Shown: piece by piece, positions 31,011 to 34,061 of the stretch
Position numbering within the stretch: the stretch's first letter is position 1
Layout of the letters: every line of letters begins with the position of its first letter
DNA from: JAUREX01 sp044356825
GTDB lineage: Bacteria > Pseudomonadota > Alphaproteobacteria > Rhodobacterales > Rhodobacteraceae
Reading direction: 5' to 3'
DNA length: 34,061 bases
Assembly: GCA_044356825.1 (NCBI GenBank)
Contig: JBIKVM010000009.1
Coordinates: forward strand, 1-34,061
Position numbers and translations under genes: made by a program
Notes under the pieces: model-generated
What the model was told of the DNA's origin: nothing
What the model saw: only the letters and a program-made list of their open reading frames with translations
Databases searched by the model: none

Positions 31011-31880
31011 TCAGGCGACGCGGTCGAGCGCGGGGCGCAGCGGGCCGAGGCCCAGCGCATGCGCCAGATCGCGCGCGAGGGTCGCGCGGTTCAGCGTGTA
31101 GATGTGCAGATGCCCCACCCCCTCGGCGATCAGCCGGTCGCACATCTCGGTCGCGAGCGCGAGCGCCAGAAGCCGCTCGCGCCCGTCGCGGGTGGCGGCG
31201 GCGAAGGCTTCGTCGAGCCAGGCGGGAACCGGCACGCCGCAGCGCGTGGCAAAGCGGCGCACGCCCGCCCAACCCTCGATCGGCAGGATGCCCGGGATCA
31301 CCGGCACATCGATGCCCGCATCCGCGCAGGCGTCGCGAAAGCGCAGGAAGGTCTCGGCCTCGAAGAAGAACTGGGTGATCGCGGCCGAGGCGCCCGCATC
31401 CACCTTGGCGCGCAGCCAGTCGAGGTCGGACCCCCGCCCGCGCGATTCGGGGTGGGGGTCGGGATAGGCGCCGACTCGGATCGCGAATTTCCCCGTCGCC
31501 GCCAGCGCCGCGATCAGCTCGACCGACGAGGCGAAGCCCTCGGGGTGGCGCGCGAAGGGCGCGCCGCCCGGCATGTCGCCCCGCAGCGCCACGATGTCGC
31601 GCACGCCCGCCTCGGCATAGGCTTCGGCGATGGCGAGCGTCTCCGCGCGGCTCTGGCCGACGCAGGTCAGATGTGCCGCAACGCGCAGATCGAAGCCCCG
31701 CGCGATGGTCTTGACCGCGTCCTGCGTCAGCGCCCGCGTGCCGCCCCCCGCACCATAGGTGACCGAGACGAACTCGGGCCGAAAGGGCGCCAGCGCGCGC
31801 ACCGTCTCCCACAGGTCGAAGGTGGCCTCGATGTTCCTGGGCGGAAAGAACTCGAACGACAGCGTGGCATGTTGCGACAT
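31011..31880 (-). CDS. metF: 5,10-methylenetetrahydrofolate reductase
   Basis: 289 residues from ATG 31880 with a perfect ribosome site GGAGGTG; an in-frame upstream start would run into the metR control region. FAD-dependent TIM-barrel enzyme converting methylene-THF to methyl-THF for methionine synthesis. Recognised by SFEFFPPRN with Glu10, VTYGAGGGTR near 40, ALRGDMPGG near 98 and ITQFFFEAETFLRF near 170. Cytoplasmic, single-domain bacterial type of the usual length. Divergent from a MetR-like regulator with two candidate sites, so activation in response to homocysteine is probable. Confidence 0.96.
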   Translation of the reverse strand: MSQHATLSFEFFPPRNIEATFDLWETVRALAPFRPEFVSVTYGAGGGTRALTQDAVKTIARGFDLRVAAHLTCVGQSRAETLAIAEAYAEAGVRDIVALRGDMPGGAPFARHPEGFASSVELIAALAATGKFAIRVGAYPDPHPESRGRGSDLDWLRAKVDAGASAAITQFFFEAETFLRFRDACADAGIDVPVIPGILPIEGWAGVRRFATRCGVPVPAWLDEAFAAATRDGRERLLALALATEMCDRLIAEGVGHLHIYTLNRATLARDLAHALGLGPLRPALDRVA

Positions 31881-31919
31881 GGGCACCTCCTGCGCGGCTC
31901 TTGTCGCATGCGGCAGGAT

Positions 31920-31964
31920 ATGAGACAAATTCATAATTCTCATGCTCAACTTGAGGCACGTTCA
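31920..31964. promoter_or_regulatory. two MetR-like sites TGAG-N5-TTCA between metF and metR
   Basis: TGAG-ACAAA-TTCA (31921-31933) and TGAG-GCACG-TTCA (31952-31964) differ from the enteric MetR consensus TGAA-N5-TTCA by one base and are spaced 31 bp. A dyad ATGAGA-N12-TCTCAT (31920-31943) and CTCAA-C-TTGAG (31945-31955) overlap. The second site ends at the metR start codon. Confidence 0.6.
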
Positions 31965-32866
31965 TGCACATCGAGCTTCGCCACCTGCGCACCATCCGCG
32001 CCATCCACGCGGCCGGCGGGCTGGCGCGGGCGGCCGAGCAGCTCAACATCACGCAATCGGCGCTCTCGCATCAGATCCGCGGCCTCGAGGATCAGGCGGG
32101 GGTCGAGCTTTTCGCCCGCCGCGCCCGGCCGATGCGGCTGACGGGCGCCGGGATGCGCCTTCTGGCGCTGGCCGAGCGGGTCTTGCCCGATGTCGATGCG
32201 CTGTCGGACGAATTCGCGGCGCTGCGGGCGGGGCGGACGGGGCGGCTCGTCATCGCGATCGAGTGCCACGCCTGTTTCGACTGGCTGCTGCCGGTCCTCG
32301 GGCTGCACCGGCGCGTCTGGCCCGATGTCGATGTCGATATCCGCCCCGGGCTGGCCTTTGGCGCGATGGCCGCGCTCGAACGGGCCGAGGTCGATCTGGT
32401 CGTGACCTCGGACCCCGAGCAGGTGGCGGGCATCGGGTTCCATGCGCTCTTCGATTATCACCCGATGTGCCTCATGGCGGCGGGCAACCCGCTGGCGGCG
32501 CGGGCCGAGGTGACGCCCGCCGACCTCGGGGCGCAGCACCTCATCACCTATCCCGTGGATCGCGCGCGCCTCGATGTGTTCACGGCCTTTCTCGATCCGG
32601 CGGGGATCGAGCCGCGTTCGGTCCGGCAGGTGGAACTGACGGCGGTGATCGAGATGCTGGTCGCGGCCGACCGCGGGGTGGCGGTGCTGCCCGACTGGGT
32701 GCTGCGGCGGCTGCGCGACGCCCCCGACTTCGCGCTGCGCCCGCTTGCCGGCCGCCCACAGAGGCGCCTGTTCGCCGCGATCCGGGCCGAGGATGCGGCG
32801 CTGCCCTATCTCGCGCATTTCCTGCGCCTTGCCCGGACCGAGCCGGTCAAGCTCCAGCGCGGCTAG
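31964..32866 (+). CDS. metR: MetR-like LysR-family activator of methionine synthesis
   Basis: 300 residues from ATG 31964 with GAGG 8 nt upstream. The helix-turn-helix reads HIELRHLRTIRAIHAAGGLA and AAEQLNITQSALSHQIRGLE, characteristic of MetR (AAxxLxxTQSALSHQxxxLE). The effector domain contains IAIECHACFDWLLPVL near 102, the homocysteine-binding segment shared with MetR (IAVECHTCFDWLMP in relatives, as I recall it). Divergent from metF with paired candidate sites. Known MetR proteins activate metE/metF with homocysteine as coeffector; this role is inferred from the family and the context. Confidence 0.88.
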   Translation: MHIELRHLRTIRAIHAAGGLARAAEQLNITQSALSHQIRGLEDQAGVELFARRARPMRLTGAGMRLLALAERVLPDVDALSDEFAALRAGRTGRLVIAIECHACFDWLLPVLGLHRRVWPDVDVDIRPGLAFGAMAALERAEVDLVVTSDPEQVAGIGFHALFDYHPMCLMAAGNPLAARAEVTPADLGAQHLITYPVDRARLDVFTAFLDPAGIEPRSVRQVELTAVIEMLVAADRGVAVLPDWVLRRLRDAPDFALRPLAGRPQRRLFAAIRAEDAALPYLAHFLRLARTEPVKLQRG

Positions 32867-32926
32867 GCGGGGCTTCCCTTCGCCGCGGGCGCGGCCTATA
32901 GCCTGCAGGCCGCAACGGGGGCCCCC

Positions 32927-33715
32927 ATGCAAGGAAGCGCGAACCTCAACCTCATGATCCGCGCCGCGCGCAAGGCCGCGCGCGGCCTCGTCAAGGATTT
33001 CCGCGAGGTGGAGAACCTGCAGGTCTCGGTCAAGGCCCCCGGCGACTTCGTCAGCCGCGCCGACCGCGAGGCCGAGCGCGTCATCCGCGAGGAACTGACG
33101 GCCGGCCGCCCGACCTATGGCTGGATCGGCGAGGAGACGGGCGAGGCGAAGGGCGAGGATCCGACCCGGCGCTGGATCGTCGATCCGCTCGACGGCACCA
33201 CGAACTTCCTGCACGGCCTGCCGCATTGGGCAATCTCGATCGCGCTCGAACACAAGGGGCAGATCGTCTCGGCCGTCGTCTACGATCCGGCCAAGGACGA
33301 GCTTTTCTGGGCCGAAAAGGGCCTCGGCGCCTGGATGAACGACCGCCGGCTGCGCGTCTCGGGGCGCATCCAGATGTCCGAGGCGCTCTTTGCCACGGGC
33401 GTGCCCTTTGGCATGCGGCCCGGTCTTGGCGACACGCTGGCGAGCATCGCGCGCCTCATGCCCGGAACTGCAGGGCTGCGGCGGTGGGGGGCGGCGTCGC
33501 TCGATCTGGCCTATGTCGCGGCCGGGCGGTTCGACGGCTTCTGGGAGCGCGGCCTCGGCCCGTGGGACCTTGCGGCCGGCATGCTGCTGGTGCGCGAGGC
33601 GGGCGGCTTCGTCGACAGTTTCGATGCCGACGCCGACCCGGTGCAGACGGGAGACATCATCGCGGCCAACGCCGCGCTGTTCAAATCCTTCGCAACCCTG
33701 GTGCGCGGCGCCTGA
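32927..33715 (+). CDS. suhB: inositol-1-monophosphatase family protein (SuhB)
   Basis: 262 residues from ATG 32927 with ACGGGGG upstream. Mg2+-dependent phosphatase motifs are complete: GEETG with Glu69/Glu70, WIVDPLDGTTNFLHGLPHW with Asp86 and Asp89, and GPWDLAAG near 211. By family it hydrolyses inositol monophosphate and related phosphomonoesters, and SuhB also takes part in rRNA antitermination in E. coli. The conserved N-terminus SANLNLMIRAARKAARGL is typical of alphaproteobacterial orthologues. A weak -10-like TATAGC lies at about 32898-32903 in the 60-nt gap after metR. Convergent with the NUDIX gene, gap 6 nt. Confidence 0.95.
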   Translation: MQGSANLNLMIRAARKAARGLVKDFREVENLQVSVKAPGDFVSRADREAERVIREELTAGRPTYGWIGEETGEAKGEDPTRRWIVDPLDGTTNFLHGLPHWAISIALEHKGQIVSAVVYDPAKDELFWAEKGLGAWMNDRRLRVSGRIQMSEALFATGVPFGMRPGLGDTLASIARLMPGTAGLRRWGAASLDLAYVAAGRFDGFWERGLGPWDLAAGMLLVREAGGFVDSFDADADPVQTGDIIAANAALFKSFATLVRGA

Positions 33716-33721
33716 CGCGGG

Positions 33722-34061
33722 TCAGACGATCCGGCGAAAGGTCGCGACTGGGCCGCTGTTGTCGAAGAAGGGGATGCCGCCGGTGGGGGGCGCCACCGTC
33801 CGAAGTCGGGCAACCTCGGCCAGGACGACCTCGGTGATGAAGGGCAGATCAAGCTCGCGCGCCTTCGCGATCGGCACCCAACTCAGGTGCGAGAGTTCAT
33901 CGGCCGCGCGCGAGAAATCCTCGGGGTCGCCCGCAATGCAGCCCGCATCGGCCAGAAAGAACCGCGCATCGAAGCGCCGCGGCCGACCGGGCGGGGTGAT
34001 GGCGCGAAAGACGAAGCGCAGCCCGGCAGCCGAGGGCACGATGCCCTCCCATCCCGGCCAG
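33722..34061 (-). CDS. NUDIX hydrolase, C-terminal part, 5' end beyond window
   Basis: The minus-strand frame is open to the window edge (112 codons plus stop seen), starting WPGWEGIVPSAAGLRFVFRA. An in-frame GTG at 34039 is not the real start because homologous sequence continues upstream. The segment resembles the C-terminal half of long alphaproteobacterial NUDIX proteins: RFDARFFLADAG, SRAADELSHLSWVPIAKARE and LDLPFITEVVLAEV, ending PFFDNSGPVATFRRIV. The catalytic GX5EX7REUXEEXGU box should lie before the visible part, so activity cannot be judged. Gene truncated by the boundary. NUDIX enzymes remove nucleoside diphosphate derivatives; the substrate is unknown. Confidence 0.78.
   Translation of the reverse strand, partial: WPGWEGIVPSAAGLRFVFRAITPPGRPRRFDARFFLADAGCIAGDPEDFSRAADELSHLSWVPIAKARELDLPFITEVVLAEVARLRTVAPPTGGIPFFDNSGPVATFRRIV

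Noticed and set aside
1..34061. Mobile elements, tRNA genes, CRISPR arrays, prophage genes
   Set aside because: No transposase or integrase motifs, no cloverleaf, no regularly spaced repeats were seen by reading; a tRNA or repeat program was not run.

Overview
This window is GC-rich alphaproteobacterial chromosome, most likely Rhodobacterales. Three things point there: Hint-domain/FG-GAP proteins of the style common in that order, a Tat-exported family-5 binding protein, and an RNase E with a large S1 insertion and a C-terminal GWW motif. I see no tRNA, rRNA, insertion sequence, integrase or CRISPR array. Genes are tightly packed, and long opposite-strand open frames are shadows caused by the codon bias.

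Layout. (1) 1-1920 (-): C-terminally truncated FG-GAP repeat protein ending in a Hint domain. (2) 2091-6245 (-): operon for a four-carbon sugar acid: D-2-hydroxyacid dehydrogenase, OtnK kinase, OtnC decarboxylase, MFS transporter. (3) 6468-8319 (+): MmgE/PrpD protein and Rieske ferredoxin, divergent from (2). (4) 8288-9250 (-): LysR regulator. (5) 9381-13093 (+): phthalate-dioxygenase-like Rieske oxygenase, FAD reductase, a degenerate SDR and an unrecognised 145-aa protein. (6) 13423-18462 (+): peptide/opine-type ABC importer with both ATPases fused. (7) 18477-20558 (-): RraA-like aldolase, leaderless ModA-like binding domain, single-cysteine Asp/Glu-racemase-like protein. (8) 20695-27043 (+): LysR, Hyi/OtnI isomerase, amidase, HisD/HpsN-like dehydrogenase, SDR, EamA transporter. 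(9) 27044-34061: housekeeping block rne, ccdA, metF, metR, suhB and a truncated NUDIX gene.

Working together. Regions 2-8 form about 25 kb of uninterrupted catabolic genes with three transport systems, a complete three-component Rieske oxygenase, two LysR regulators, aldolase/decarboxylase steps and several dehydrogenases. I infer a locus that imports an organic acid or amide, hydroxylates it, cleaves the carbon chain, and feeds C3/C4 products into central metabolism. OtnK/OtnC would give dihydroxyacetone phosphate. The substrate cannot be read from sequence. The strongest regulatory hints are a perfect inverted pair ATATTGGAC, each copy exactly 51 nt from one of two divergent start codons, with a related element before the ABC operon; a LysR-type dyad before the second LysR; two MetR-like sites before metF/metR; and a structured rne leader.
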